The position numbers and the translations under genes are program-made. The notes below the pieces were generated by a model. It ran no database searches. It saw only the letters and a list, made by a program, of their open reading frames with translations, and was not told the DNA's origin. DNA of 64,000 nucleotides from Janthinobacterium agaricidamnosum NBRC 102515 = DSM 9628 (GTDB lineage Bacteria; Pseudomonadota; Gammaproteobacteria; Burkholderiales; Burkholderiaceae_D). This document shows positions 24,824 through 34,796 of the stretch, in pieces. Location: positions 326,543 through 390,542 of the forward strand of contig NZ_HG322949.1 in assembly GCF_000723165.1 (NCBI RefSeq), read 5' to 3'. Numbering within the stretch: the stretch's first letter is position 1; each line of letters begins with the position of its first letter.

Positions 24824-25444
24824 ATGAACCGTATCGCAGACCTTTATCTACAACGCATCGAGGCATTGCTGGCCTCGGGTTCGCGCCGCTTGCTCGGCAT
24901 CGTCGGGCCGCCTGGCGCCGGCAAATCGACGCTGGCGCAACAACTGGCCGAAGCGCTGGGCGACAAGGCTGTGGTGGTGCCGATGGATGGTTACCACCTG
25001 GCCAATGCCGAGTTGAACCGCTTGCAACGCCGTCACCGCAAAGGCGCCCAGGATACCTTCGACAGCGCCGGTTATGTGGCGCTGCTGCGCCGCCTGCGCG
25101 ACAACACGCCTGGCGAAACCGTCTATGCCCCTGAATTCGACCGCAACCTGGAAGAGCCGGTCGCCGGCGCCATTGCGATCGATAGCAAGACGCCGCTGGT
25201 GATCACCGAAGGCAACTACCTGTTGCTGGAACAAGGCCCGTGGGTTCACGTCAAACCTTTGCTCGATGAAGTCTGGTACGTCGATATCGACAGTGCGCTG
25301 CGCCAGTCGCGGCTGGTCGAACGGCATGTGCGTTTCGGCCGCGCGCAAGGCGACGCGCTGAACTGGGTCGCCAATACCGATGAACCGAACGCGCGGCTGA
25401 TCGAAGCGACCGCGCCGCGCGCCGACCTGGTTTTCCAGTGGTAA
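24824..25444 (+). CDS. frcK: P-loop kinase of the phosphoribulokinase/uridine kinase fold (FrcK-like)
   Basis: A 206-residue protein with Walker A GIVGPPGAGKSTLAQQL at residues about 26-42 and the substrate region PMDGYHLANAEL near 58. Further motifs are the VITEGNYLLLE strand near 129 and the lid arginines RLVERHVRFGRAQGD. It matches the kinase that accompanies fructose ABC importers (FrcK) and probably phosphorylates the imported sugar or a related compound. AGCAGGAGACC precedes the ATG. It heads the sugar-uptake cluster behind the 30-bp palindrome. A 211-bp non-coding gap separates it from the binding-protein gene. Confidence 0.75.
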   Translation: MNRIADLYLQRIEALLASGSRRLLGIVGPPGAGKSTLAQQLAEALGDKAVVVPMDGYHLANAELNRLQRRHRKGAQDTFDSAGYVALLRRLRDNTPGETVYAPEFDRNLEEPVAGAIAIDSKTPLVITEGNYLLLEQGPWVHVKPLLDEVWYVDIDSALRQSRLVERHVRFGRAQGDALNWVANTDEPNARLIEATAPRADLVFQW

Positions 25445-25655
25445 TCGTTGCCCGCAACTGAATACGACCCACTTGTTTTGAGCCAAGAATTGGCCCGCAC
25501 ATCCGGCTTCATCTGGATCGTGCCGGATACCGTCTTTCCATATATTTCATTAGAAAGGACAAGAACCGGCAAGATGACAAGAGCAATCCAAGGCAGTACG
25601 GCAGCACCCTCAGGCAGCACCCTCACTTAGTGAATATAAAAAAACGGAGACCCCC

Positions 25656-26657
25656 ATGAAATTCCAGACACTCATCGCAGCAAGCATCATGACCGGCCTG
25701 GCCGGCATGGCAGTGGCGGCCGACCAGCCTATCGTCGGCCTGATCACCAAGACGGAAACCAATCCTTTCTTCGTCAAGATGAAAGAGGGCGCGCAACAAG
25801 CCGCCAACGCCAACGGCGCCAAGCTGCTGACCGGCGCCGGCAAGGCCGACGGCGATAACGCCGGCCAGGTGACGGCGCTGGAAAACATGGTCGCGGCCGG
25901 CGCCAAGACCATCCTGATCACGCCGAGCGATTCGAAAGCAATTGTTCCTTCGCTGAAAAAAGCCATGGCCAAGGGCGTCATGGTGATCGCGCTGGATAGC
26001 CCGACCGAACCGACCGAAGCCGTCGATGCGCTGTTTGCGACCGATAACTTCAAGGCCGGCGTGCTGATCGGCCAATACGCCAAAGTCGCGATGGCCGGCA
26101 AGCCGATCAAGCTGGCGATGATGGACTTGTTCCCAGGTAACTCGGTCGGCTTGCTGCGCCACAACGGCTTCCTGTCCGGTTTCGGCGCGCCTGGCATCGA
26201 CGCCAAGCGCACCACCCAGGCCAAGACCGCCGACGTGGTCTGCATGGCCGACAGTTATGGCGACCAGGCCAAGGCCCAGACCGCGATGGAAAACTGCATC
26301 CAGAAAAATCCGGACATCAACCTGGTGTACACCATCAACGAACCCGCCGCGGCCGGCGCGTATAAGGCATTGCAAGCGGCCGGCAAGGAAAAAGGCGTGA
26401 TGATCGTGTCGATCGACGGCGGCTGCAACGGCATCCGCGACGTGCAGCGCGGCGTGATCGCCGCCACCTCCCAGCAATATCCGCTGAAGATGGCGGCGAT
26501 GGGCGTCGGCGCCGGCATCGCCTATGCGAAGCAAGGCAAGAAAGTGTCCGGCTACTACGATACCGGCGTGACCCTGATCACCGGCACGCCGCTCAAAGGC
26601 ATCGACAGCAAGGATATCAAGACCGGCATGGATGAGTGCTGGGGCAAGAAATCCTGA
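25656..26657 (+). CDS. frcB: Sugar ABC transporter substrate-binding protein (fructose type)
   Basis: A 333-residue periplasmic binding protein with a signal peptide ending at MAVAAD. It has the ribose/fructose-binding fold: GLITKTETNPFFVKMKEGA near 25, ALENMVAAGAKTILITPSDS near 80, TINEPAAAGAYKALQ near 225 and VSIDGGCNGIRDVQRG near 250. The order of kinase, binding protein, permease and ATPase is that of the frc system of rhizobia. Fructose as ligand is inferred from that order. ACGGAGACC precedes the ATG. Confidence 0.85.
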   Translation: MKFQTLIAASIMTGLAGMAVAADQPIVGLITKTETNPFFVKMKEGAQQAANANGAKLLTGAGKADGDNAGQVTALENMVAAGAKTILITPSDSKAIVPSLKKAMAKGVMVIALDSPTEPTEAVDALFATDNFKAGVLIGQYAKVAMAGKPIKLAMMDLFPGNSVGLLRHNGFLSGFGAPGIDAKRTTQAKTADVVCMADSYGDQAKAQTAMENCIQKNPDINLVYTINEPAAAGAYKALQAAGKEKGVMIVSIDGGCNGIRDVQRGVIAATSQQYPLKMAAMGVGAGIAYAKQGKKVSGYYDTGVTLITGTPLKGIDSKDIKTGMDECWGKKS

Positions 26658-26766
26658 TCAAGCGAAGCATTGCGCCGGGCCTTTACGATGTCGTCGGCCC
26701 GGCACGTTGAATTGATTCGCCGGCAAGGTCCGCGAACCTTGCCGAGTCTTTGTTGAAAGCACCATC

Positions 26767-27723
26767 ATGAAACCCTATCTTGACCGTTTGCCGCCGCTCG
26801 CTTCGCTCGGGCCTTTTTTCGCGCTGCTGATCGCCTGCATTTTCTTTTCCTTCCAATCCGACCGCTTCATGAGCGGACAGAATTTTTCGCTGATCCTGCA
26901 ACAAGTCATGGTGATCGGCATCCTGGCGATCGGCCAGACCCTGATCATCCTGATCGCCGGCATTGACTTGTCGTGCGGCATGGCGATGGCGCTGGGTTCG
27001 GTCATCGTCACCAAATTCGCCGTGGTGCACGGCGTCGATCCGGTCGTCGCGATGTTGTGCGCCATCGGCGTGTGCACGCTGATCGGCTATGTCAATGGCG
27101 CGCTGGTCACGCTGATCAAATTGCCGGCTTTCATCGTCACACTGGGCACGATGAATATCCTGTTTGCGATTACCCAGTTGTATTCCGAAGCCCAGACCGT
27201 GACCGATTTGCCGAACGTCATGGTGGCGTTGGGTAACACCTTCCAGATCGGCCAAACCAGCATCGCCTACGGCACCGTGCTGATGCTGCTGATGTATGCC
27301 GTGACCTGGTTGTTCTTGCGCGAAACGGCGCCGGGGCGCCACATCTATGCAGTCGGCAATAATCCGGAAGCGGCGCGCCTGACCGGCATCGCCACCAAAC
27401 GCGTGATGATCACCGTCTATACCGTCGCCGGTTTGATCTATGGCATCGGCGCGCTGGTGTCGGTGGCCCGACTCGGCGTCGGCGACCCGCAATCGGGCGG
27501 AACCGACAACCTCGACAGCATCACTGCCGTAGTGCTGGGCGGCACCAGCCTGTTCGGCGGCCGCGGCAATATCGTCGGCACGCTGATCGGCGTGATGATC
27601 GTCGGCGTGTTCCGCAATGGCTTGACGCTGATGGGCGTGTCGTCCGTGTTCCAGATCCTGGTCACCGGCGTGCTGGTCATCCTGGCGGTCGCCGCCGATC
27701 AACTGACCCACAAGAAAGGTTGA
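26767..27723 (+). CDS. frcC: Sugar ABC transporter permease (fructose type)
   Basis: A 318-residue inner-membrane permease of the RbsC/AraH family with about eight to ten helices. GQTLIILIAGIDLSCGMAMALG near 58 and GNNPEAARLTGI near 195 are family landmarks, as is VLGGTSLFGGRGNIVGTLIG near 255. It ends 3 nt before the ATPase gene. The 109-bp gap to frcB contains no clear terminator. Confidence 0.88.
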   Translation: MKPYLDRLPPLASLGPFFALLIACIFFSFQSDRFMSGQNFSLILQQVMVIGILAIGQTLIILIAGIDLSCGMAMALGSVIVTKFAVVHGVDPVVAMLCAIGVCTLIGYVNGALVTLIKLPAFIVTLGTMNILFAITQLYSEAQTVTDLPNVMVALGNTFQIGQTSIAYGTVLMLLMYAVTWLFLRETAPGRHIYAVGNNPEAARLTGIATKRVMITVYTVAGLIYGIGALVSVARLGVGDPQSGGTDNLDSITAVVLGGTSLFGGRGNIVGTLIGVMIVGVFRNGLTLMGVSSVFQILVTGVLVILAVAADQLTHKKG

Positions 27724-27726
27724 GCC

Positions 27727-28530
27727 ATGAACACTACTGTTAAACCAACGGCGCGCACCATTTTCGAAGCGCGCGGCCTGGTCAAGCGCTACGGCCAGGT
27801 GACGGCGCTGGACGGCGTCGACTTCGACTTGCGGGCCGGTGAAATCCTGGCGGTAATCGGCGATAACGGCGCCGGTAAATCGTCGCTGATCAAGGCGCTG
27901 TCCGGCGCGCTGGTGCCGGATGAAGGCACGCTGAAACTCGATGGCAAGGAAGTCCGTTTCCAGTCGCCGATCGATGCGCGCAAGCACGGTATCGAAACCG
28001 TGTATCAGGATTTGGCGGTGGCGCCGGCGATGACGATTGCCGAAAACCTGTTCATGGGCCGTGAAATCTTGCGTCCTGGCATACTCGGTAAATGGCTGCG
28101 CCTGATCGACAAGAAAGCCATGTTGTCGGAAGCGACCCGTCATATGCAGGATTTGAAGATCGGCATCCGCTCGATGAACCAGGCGGTGGAAACCTTGTCC
28201 GGCGGCCAGCGCCAGGGCGTCGCGGTGGCGCGCAGCACGGCGTTCGCGCGCCATGTGGTGATCCTCGATGAACCGACCGCGGCCTTGGGTGTGAAGGAGG
28301 GCAATATGGTGCTGGAATTGATACGCCGGGTGCGCGACAAGGGCTTGCCGGTGATACTCATCAGCCACAACATGCCGCACGTGTTCGAAATCGCCGACCG
28401 CATCCACATCCAGCGCCTGGGCCGCCGCGCCGCGGTGGTCAATCCGAAAACCATCAGCATGTCGGATACGGTGGCGATCATGACCGGCGCCAAGAATCCG
28501 CAAGACTTGCCGGCCGACGCCTTGGCGTAA
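27727..28530 (+). CDS. frcA: Sugar ABC transporter ATP-binding protein, single domain (fructose type)
   Basis: A 267-residue ATPase. Walker A is GDNGAGKSSLIKALSG near residue 43, the signature LSGGQRQGVAVARS near 156 and Walker B VVILDEPTAALG near 176. Most ribose-type ATPases are two-domain proteins of about 500 residues; a single domain is characteristic of FrcA-type importers and supports the assignment. GTTGAGCC upstream overlaps the permease end. Confidence 0.88.
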   Translation: MNTTVKPTARTIFEARGLVKRYGQVTALDGVDFDLRAGEILAVIGDNGAGKSSLIKALSGALVPDEGTLKLDGKEVRFQSPIDARKHGIETVYQDLAVAPAMTIAENLFMGREILRPGILGKWLRLIDKKAMLSEATRHMQDLKIGIRSMNQAVETLSGGQRQGVAVARSTAFARHVVILDEPTAALGVKEGNMVLELIRRVRDKGLPVILISHNMPHVFEIADRIHIQRLGRRAAVVNPKTISMSDTVAIMTGAKNPQDLPADALA

Positions 28531-28616
28531 CGATAGGCTTAAAAGTATTGAAAGTTGCCTTAAATGGAAGAGGCCGCTTGACGTAAAATGCTGGTTTTAC
28601 TGTGCTGGAGATGAAT

Positions 28617-29627
28617 GTGGCAACGATGGGTGATGTGGCTAGGCGCGCGGGGGTATCGGTCACCACCGTCTCGCACGTACTGAACGGCACCCGCAAGGTG
28701 CAGCCGGAAACCGAAAAGGCCGTCAAGGCGGCCATGCAGGAAGCCGGCTACACCCCCAACATCCTGGCGCGGGCGTTGGCGCAATCGCGCACCAACACCA
28801 TCGGCGTGGCGATTTCGGCGGTGTCGAACCATTACTTCAACGATATCGTGCGCGCCATCGAGAACGAGTCGGAGCGGCATGGTTTGATGATTTTCCTGTC
28901 CGACACGCGCGACGATGCCGAGCATGAATTGCGCATCGTCAAGGCGCTGCACCAGCGCCGCGTCGACGGCATCATCCTGGCGCCGGCCGCCGATCCGGAG
29001 CGCCGGGTGTTCCGCTACCTGGAAGAAAACAAATTGCCGGTGGTCTTGATCGACCGCCTGGTGCCGGAGAATTTCGACCAGGTCGGCGTCGAAAATGCCA
29101 AGCCGATGGCCGATATCGTGCGTCACCTGGCCAGCCATGGCCACCGGCGCATCGGTTTTATCGCCGGCAAACCAGGCTTGAGCACCAGCGACGAGCGCCA
29201 GGCCGGTTATCTGCAAGGCTTGCAGCAAGCCGGCTTGCCGTTCGACCCGGCCTTGGTGCTGTGCGGTCAATCGCAGATCGAACCGGCGCGCGCCTCGGTG
29301 CACCGCTTGCTGGCGCTGGAGCAGGCGCCGACCGCGATTATTTCCAGTAATAACTTGATGACCATCGGCGTGATGCGCGGTTTCCGCGACTTGCGCCTGG
29401 AAGTGCCGAAAGATATCGCGCTGGTCGGTTTCGACGATTTCGACTGGGCCGATTCCTTCAGCCCGCGCCTGACCGTGATGGACCAGCCCTGCGAAGCGAT
29501 CGGCGCCATGGCGGTGCAATTGATGATGGCGCGCATCAACGACCCCGACAGCGCCCGCCAAACCGTGCGGCTGGCCCCGGAACTGCGGATACGCAATTCC
29601 TGCGGCTGCCATGACGGCGCTGAATAG
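28617..29627 (+). CDS. LacI family transcriptional regulator of the sugar importer
   Basis: A 336-residue regulator. The N-terminal helix-turn-helix TMGDVARRAGVSVTTVSHVLNG is followed by a hinge helix ending in TPNILARALAQSRTNTIGV, and then a periplasmic-binding-protein-like effector domain. The GTG at 28617 was chosen because GGAG lies 6 nt before it; the ATG at 28611 sits directly on that GGAG, and the GTG at 28602 lies upstream of it. It closes the frc cluster on the same strand and most likely binds the palindrome at 24708-24737, with the sugar or its phosphate as effector. Confidence 0.88.
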   Translation: MATMGDVARRAGVSVTTVSHVLNGTRKVQPETEKAVKAAMQEAGYTPNILARALAQSRTNTIGVAISAVSNHYFNDIVRAIENESERHGLMIFLSDTRDDAEHELRIVKALHQRRVDGIILAPAADPERRVFRYLEENKLPVVLIDRLVPENFDQVGVENAKPMADIVRHLASHGHRRIGFIAGKPGLSTSDERQAGYLQGLQQAGLPFDPALVLCGQSQIEPARASVHRLLALEQAPTAIISSNNLMTIGVMRGFRDLRLEVPKDIALVGFDDFDWADSFSPRLTVMDQPCEAIGAMAVQLMMARINDPDSARQTVRLAPELRIRNSCGCHDGAE

Positions 29628-29704
29628 GCAACTGAATAAGCGGCGGCCGGACTGGTAAAATGACGGCAGCTGTTATTTGCCATCATCCGTACCAGAAAGC
29701 CGCC

Positions 29705-30754
29705 ATGTCCAATATTGTCACTCCACAAAGCCTGACCATCACCCGCCCAGACGACTGGCACCTGCATTTGCGCGACGGCGCCACCATGGCCAGCGTGTTG
29801 CCGCACAGCGCGCGCCAGTTCGGCCGCGCCATCGTGATGCCGAATCTGAAACCGCCGGTCACCACCACCGCCGATGCCGCCGCCTACCGCGAGCGTATCC
29901 TGGCGGCGATACCGGAAGGCGTCGATTTCGAGCCATTGATGACTTTGTACCTGACCAACAATACCGTGCCGGATGAAATCCGCCGCGCGCGCGACAGCGG
30001 TTTTGTGCATGCCGTCAAGTTGTACCCGGCCGGCGCGACCACCAATTCCGACGCCGGTGTGACCGACTTGAAGAATTGCTACAAGGTGCTGGAAGTGATG
30101 CAGGAAGTCGGCATGCCGTTCCTGGTGCATGGCGAAGTGACCGATCCCGACATCGACATCTTCGACCGCGAAGCCGTGTTCATCGAACGCGTGATGCGTC
30201 CATTGCGCAGCAGCTTCCCAGCATTAGGCGTGGTGTTCGAACACATCACCACCAAGGACGCCGCGCAATACGTGGCGGAAGCGGATGGCCCGATCGCCGC
30301 CACCATCACCGCCCACCATTTGCTGTACAACCGCAATGAAATCTTCAAGGGCGGCATCCGCCCGCATTATTACTGCCTGCCGATCCTGAAGCGCGAAGAA
30401 CACCGTTTGGCGCTGATGACGGCCGCCGCCAGCGGCGACGAGCGTTTCTTCCTCGGCACCGATTCGGCGCCGCACGCGCAAGGCGCGAAAGAAATGGCTT
30501 GCGGCTGCGCCGGCTGCTACACCGCGCTGCACGCGATGGAAATGTATGCCGAAGCGTTCGAACGCGCCGGCGCGCTGGACAAACTGGAAGCGTTCGCCAG
30601 CTTCAACGGTCCGGCCTTCTACGGTTTGCCGCGCAATAGCGGCAGCGTCACGCTGCGCCGCGAATCATGGACCATGCCGGACTCGCTGCCGCTGGCCGAC
30701 CTGAAAGTGATCCCGCTGAACGCCGGCGAGCAAATCAACTGGAAGCTGGTGTAA
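29705..30754 (+). CDS. pyrC: Dihydroorotase (class II, PyrC)
   Basis: A 349-residue zinc amidohydrolase that closes carbamoyl aspartate to dihydroorotate in pyrimidine synthesis. [13 protein letters not shown] near residue 15 holds two metal-binding His. The carboxylated Lys lies in [16 protein letters not shown] near 100. Later metal and catalytic residues are in LVHGEV and LGTDSAPH. The ATG at 29705 matches the family N terminus. Confidence 0.94.
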   Translation: MSNIVTPQSLTITRPDDWHLHLRDGATMASVLPHSARQFGRAIVMPNLKPPVTTTADAAAYRERILAAIPEGVDFEPLMTLYLTNNTVPDEIRRARDSGFVHAVKLYPAGATTNSDAGVTDLKNCYKVLEVMQEVGMPFLVHGEVTDPDIDIFDREAVFIERVMRPLRSSFPALGVVFEHITTKDAAQYVAEADGPIAATITAHHLLYNRNEIFKGGIRPHYYCLPILKREEHRLALMTAAASGDERFFLGTDSAPHAQGAKEMACGCAGCYTALHAMEMYAEAFERAGALDKLEAFASFNGPAFYGLPRNSGSVTLRRESWTMPDSLPLADLKVIPLNAGEQINWKLV

Positions 30755-30761
30755 GCGGGCC

Positions 30762-31562
30762 ATGCTGGACGTCATCGACTGGAACCAGCCCTGGTATGCG
30801 ACGGTGCGGCCGGCGTTCGGCCGGCTCGACCTGCAACGGCACAGCCTGATCGAGGCGTTCAATGTGCAGGCGCGCAGCATGAAGCTGTGCAATCCGACCG
30901 GTTTGCCGCTGTCGTTCGTGCCGCAAAGTTCGCTGCCGGACGGTATCGCCTATGAAGAATTCATCGGCGCCACCGGCGGCGTGCCGACCCGCGACAACCT
31001 GCACGACTTTTTCAATACCCTGGTATGGCTGACCTTCCCGCGCATCAAGCGGCAATTGAACGCCTTGCAGGCGGCGCAGATCGCGCTGTCGGGCGTCGGC
31101 AAGTCGCGCGGTCCGGCGCGTGACGGGGCGACCATCTTCGATGAAAATTCCGCGCTGCTGATCGTCCGCGACAGCGCCGCCGGCCTGGTCCTGGTCGATG
31201 CGCTGCGCGAGCATGACTGGGGCAACGCCTTCATCGGCCAGCGCGCTACATTCGGCCGCGACGCCGAGCTGTGGCTGTTCGGCCACGCGCTGATGGAAAA
31301 GCTGGTCACGCCCTACAAGGCGATCACCGCGCATACCCGCGTGGTATTGGCCGGCGATGAATTTTTTAGCCTCGATTTCGACGCTCGCCGCGCCTGGATC
31401 GATGGACGTGTCTCGCAAGACCTGGCGGAACAGGGGTTGACGACCGTCGACTTCACGCCGCTGCAAGTGCTGGGCATACCCGGCTGGTGGCCCGGCCAGG
31501 ATGAGGCTTTTTACAGTGACACCGGAGTGTTCCGCCCAAAGCGGAAAACGGCCGACAAATAA
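30762..31562 (+). CDS. DUF3025 domain-containing protein
   Basis: A 266-residue protein of unknown function. The DUF3025 region spans most of its length, with LPDGIAYEEFIGATGGVPTR near 65 and NTLVWLTFPRIKRQLNALQA near 85-104. The end PLQVLGIPGWWPGQDEAFY is also typical. No signal peptide or membrane segment is visible. It starts 7 nt after pyrC, and the next gene starts 11 nt after its stop, so the three are probably co-transcribed. Confidence 0.8.
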   Translation: MLDVIDWNQPWYATVRPAFGRLDLQRHSLIEAFNVQARSMKLCNPTGLPLSFVPQSSLPDGIAYEEFIGATGGVPTRDNLHDFFNTLVWLTFPRIKRQLNALQAAQIALSGVGKSRGPARDGATIFDENSALLIVRDSAAGLVLVDALREHDWGNAFIGQRATFGRDAELWLFGHALMEKLVTPYKAITAHTRVVLAGDEFFSLDFDARRAWIDGRVSQDLAEQGLTTVDFTPLQVLGIPGWWPGQDEAFYSDTGVFRPKRKTADK

Positions 31563-31573
31563 GAGTGGAGAGC

Positions 31574-32563
31574 ATGGATAACGTCATACGCTGGGGCATA
31601 CTGGGCACGGGAAAAATCGCGCACGCATTGGCGCAGGCATTGGCCGATGTGCCGGACGCCAGACTGGTGGCCGTCGCCTCGCGCAGCAGTGCCGGCGCCG
31701 AGCGCTTCGGCGCCGAATTCGGCGTCGCGCGCCGCCATGCATCCTACCAGGCGCTGGCCGACGATCCCGAAGTGGACGTGATCTACATCGCCACGCCGCA
31801 CACGCTGCATGCCGAAAATACGCTGATGTGCCTGAACGCCGGCAAGCATGTGCTGTGCGAAAAAGCCTTTACGATGAACCGCCGCGAAGCGCAGCAGGTG
31901 GTGGCGCTGGCGCGTCAAAAAAACCTGTTCTTGATGGAAGCGATGTGGAGCCGTTTCCTGCCTGGCGCGCTGGAAGCGCGGCGCATCATCGCCAGCGGTG
32001 AAATCGGCGCCGTGCGGCAGTTGCAGGCCGACCTCGGTTTTGTCAGCACCTTCGGGCCGCAACACCGCTTGCTCAATCCCGGGCTGGGCGGCGGTGCGCT
32101 GCTCGACATCGGCATTTATCCATTGTCGATGGCGGCGTACTTCCTCGGCCCGGTCGTGCAAGTGCAGGCGCTGGGCGAATTGGGCGATACCGGCGTCGAC
32201 GAGCACGCCGTGTTTTCGCTGCGCCACGCCAGCGGCGCCCTGTCGTCGTGCGCGTGCACCATCCGCGCCCAGACCCCGTCCGAATTGACGATCACCGGCA
32301 CGCTGGGCCGTATCCGCATCCACAACCGTTTTTACCAGGCGCAGAGCCTCAGCGTGGATATCCCCGGCATCGCCACGCGCAGCATCGCCACGCCATATAT
32401 CGGCAACGGCTATGCCCATGAAGTCATCGAAACGATGCGCTGCATCCGCGCCGGCCTGATCGAAAGCCCGCTGATGCCGCACGCCGAAAGCGTCGAATTG
32501 ATGGGCGTGCTCGATACCATGCGCGGCCAGATTGGCCTGACTTACCAGGCTGACTTGATGTAA
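31574..32563 (+). CDS. Gfo/Idh/MocA family NAD(P)-dependent oxidoreductase
   Basis: A 329-residue oxidoreductase. The Rossmann motif IRWGILGTGKIAHALAQAL is at the N terminus. VDVIYIATPHTLHAENTLMCL and the catalytic-lysine motif GKHVLCEKAFTMN near 95 follow. EAMWSRFLP near 125 resembles the dihydrodiol dehydrogenase / glucose-fructose oxidoreductase group. The start at 31574 has GTGGAGAG upstream. The stop codon directly abuts the stop of recG on the other strand. Confidence 0.87.
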   Translation: MDNVIRWGILGTGKIAHALAQALADVPDARLVAVASRSSAGAERFGAEFGVARRHASYQALADDPEVDVIYIATPHTLHAENTLMCLNAGKHVLCEKAFTMNRREAQQVVALARQKNLFLMEAMWSRFLPGALEARRIIASGEIGAVRQLQADLGFVSTFGPQHRLLNPGLGGGALLDIGIYPLSMAAYFLGPVVQVQALGELGDTGVDEHAVFSLRHASGALSSCACTIRAQTPSELTITGTLGRIRIHNRFYQAQSLSVDIPGIATRSIATPYIGNGYAHEVIETMRCIRAGLIESPLMPHAESVELMGVLDTMRGQIGLTYQADLM

Positions 32564-34630
32564 CTACACCTTCAAAAACTCTTCCTTGCCGCCCAGCCAG
32601 CGCGCCAGGTGCGCTTCGACGACGGCGGTGCTGGCCGCCGATTTGTCGTGCAGTAGCTTGTGCGCCACGTCGCGCGCCTGTTCCACCAGCCATTGGTCGG
32701 TTTCCAGGTCGGCGAAGCGCAGCATCGCCTGGCCGGACTGGCGCGCGCCGAGGAATTCGCCGGGGCCGCGGATTTCCAGGTCGCGCCGGGCGATTTCAAA
32801 GCCGTCGGTGGTTTCGCGCATGGTCATCAGGCGTTGCCGCGCCACGCCGCCCAGCGGGCCCTGGTACAGCAGCAGGCAGGCGCTGGCCGCCGAGCCGCGG
32901 CCGACCCGGCCGCGCAACTGGTGCAGCTGCGACAGGCCGAAGCGCTCGGCGTGTTCGATCACCATCAGCGACGCGTTCGGCACGTCGACCCCGACCTCGA
33001 TCACGGTGGTGGCGACCAGCACGTGGCTCTGGCCGGCGATGAAGGCGTCCATCACTTCCTGCTTTTCGGCCGGTTTCAAGCGCCCGTGCACCAGCCCGAC
33101 GTGCAGCGCCGGCAGCGCTTCGGCCAGCATCATGTGGGTTTCGGTGGCGGTTTGCAGTTGCAGCGCTTCCGACTCTTCGATCAATGGGCAGACCCAGTAC
33201 ACTTGCCGGCCTTCCAGCGCGGCCGCATGGACCCGCGCGATGACTTCTTCGCGCCGGTTCTGGTCGATCGCGCGCGTGACGATCGGCGTGCGTCCCGGCG
33301 GCAATTCATCGATCACCGACACTTCCAGGTCGGCGTAATAGGTCATCGCCAGCGTGCGCGGGATCGGCGTGGCCGACATCATCAACTGGTGCGGCACGGC
33401 CGCCGCATCGCCCTTGTTGCGCAGCGTCAGGCGCTGGCCGACGCCGAAGCGGTGCTGTTCGTCGACGATCACCAGTTCCAGTCTGGAAAACTGCACGTTG
33501 TCCTGGATCAGCGCATGGGTGCCGATCACCAGTTGCGCCTGTCCCGATTCGATCAGGGCCAGCGCCGCCAGCTTTTCTTTCTTTTTCAGGCTGCCGGTCA
33601 GCCACGCGACGGTGACGCCGAGCGGCTCCATCCACGCGGCGATCTTGCGGAAGTGCTGTTCGGCCAGGATTTCGGTCGGCGCCATCAATGCTGCCTGGAA
33701 GCCGCTGTCGATCGCCTGGGTGGCGGCCAGCGCCGCGACCACCGTCTTGCCGCTGCCGACGTCGCCTTGCAGCAAGCGCTGCATCGGATACGGGTGCAGC
33801 AGGTCGGCGCGGATTTCGCCCAGCACGCGCGCTTGCGCGCCGGTCAGCTTGAACGGCAAGGCGGCCTGGAAGGCGTTCGACAGCGCACCGATCACCGGCA
33901 GCGAGGCGGCGCCCTTGGAGCGGCGCGCGAACTGGGCCCGCTTCAGCGACAGTTGCTGGGCCAGCAATTCGTCGAACTTCATCCGTATCCAGGCCGGATG
34001 GGAACGGTCGGCCAGCTGGTGTTCATCGATTTCCTGCGGCGGATAATGCAGCAGGCGCACGGCCGGCTCAAAATCCGCCAGTTGCATTTCCTGGCGCAAG
34101 GCGGGCGGCAAGGTGTCTTGCCAGTCGATCCGTTTCATCGCTTCGGCAATCGAGCGGCGCAAAATCGCTTGCGACAAGCCTTCGCCGGATGGATACACTG
34201 GCGTCAGTTCGGTCGGCAGCGGCGCGCCCTGGTTGACGACTTTGTAGCCAGGGTGCACCATTTCAGCGCCGAAGAAGCCGTGTTTCAATTCGCCGCGGGC
34301 CCGCACGCGGGTGCCCTCGGCCAATTGCTTGACCTGGCTGCCATAGAAATTCATGAAGCGAAGCAACAGGTCGCCGGTTTCGTCGGCAATCGTGACCAGC
34401 AGCTGGCGGCGCGGCTTGTAGCCGACTTCGCACTTGGTGACGAGGCCTTCGACTTGCCACGATTCGCCGCCGCGCAGGCAGGCGTCGCGGATGGTGCAGA
34501 CCTTGGTTTCGTCTTCGTAGCGCATCGGCAGATGCAGCACCAGGTCCATGTCGGAGCGCAAGCCGAGCTTGGCCAGCTTGCTTTCGTTGCTGACGGCTTT
34601 CTTGGCGATTTTCGGCTTGCTTTCTGGCAT
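32564..34630 (-). CDS. recG: ATP-dependent DNA helicase RecG
   Basis: A 688-residue fork-reversal helicase. The N-terminal wedge/OB domain covers about residues 1-200. The helicase core has Walker A LQGDVGSGKTVVAALA near 290, the DEQH box ELVIVDEQHRFGVGQR near 385, MMSATPIPRTLAMT near 417, and the late motifs GLVHGRLKPAEKQ and HQLRGRVGRGS near 585. The RecG-specific C-terminal TRG region follows. Convergent with the upstream oxidoreductase gene with no gap. Confidence 0.96.
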   Translation of the reverse strand: MPESKPKIAKKAVSNESKLAKLGLRSDMDLVLHLPMRYEDETKVCTIRDACLRGGESWQVEGLVTKCEVGYKPRRQLLVTIADETGDLLLRFMNFYGSQVKQLAEGTRVRARGELKHGFFGAEMVHPGYKVVNQGAPLPTELTPVYPSGEGLSQAILRRSIAEAMKRIDWQDTLPPALRQEMQLADFEPAVRLLHYPPQEIDEHQLADRSHPAWIRMKFDELLAQQLSLKRAQFARRSKGAASLPVIGALSNAFQAALPFKLTGAQARVLGEIRADLLHPYPMQRLLQGDVGSGKTVVAALAATQAIDSGFQAALMAPTEILAEQHFRKIAAWMEPLGVTVAWLTGSLKKKEKLAALALIESGQAQLVIGTHALIQDNVQFSRLELVIVDEQHRFGVGQRLTLRNKGDAAAVPHQLMMSATPIPRTLAMTYYADLEVSVIDELPPGRTPIVTRAIDQNRREEVIARVHAAALEGRQVYWVCPLIEESEALQLQTATETHMMLAEALPALHVGLVHGRLKPAEKQEVMDAFIAGQSHVLVATTVIEVGVDVPNASLMVIEHAERFGLSQLHQLRGRVGRGSAASACLLLYQGPLGGVARQRLMTMRETTDGFEIARRDLEIRGPGEFLGARQSGQAMLRFADLETDQWLVEQARDVAHKLLHDKSAASTAVVEAHLARWLGGKEEFLKV

Positions 34631-34796
34631 AGCGGCTAAATTAAGGACGGTTAGCGTAAAATAGAGGGTTGGCCGTCAACTTTCATTGGCGTACCGCGAT
34701 GGGCCAGTGCGGCTCGATATTGTAATACCTGTATAGGCGCACAGTATAGGGCTACCCGTGCAATTGCGCATTTCTAATCATTTTTGAAGTAAACGC

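Noticed and set aside
26683..28503. A 606-codon minus-strand frame opposite frcC and frcA
   Set aside because: His/Asp/Gln/Arg-rich shadow of two clear ABC transporter genes.
32660..34639. A 659-codon plus-strand open frame opposite recG
   Set aside because: RecG is certain on the other strand, and this frame has no domain or start signal.
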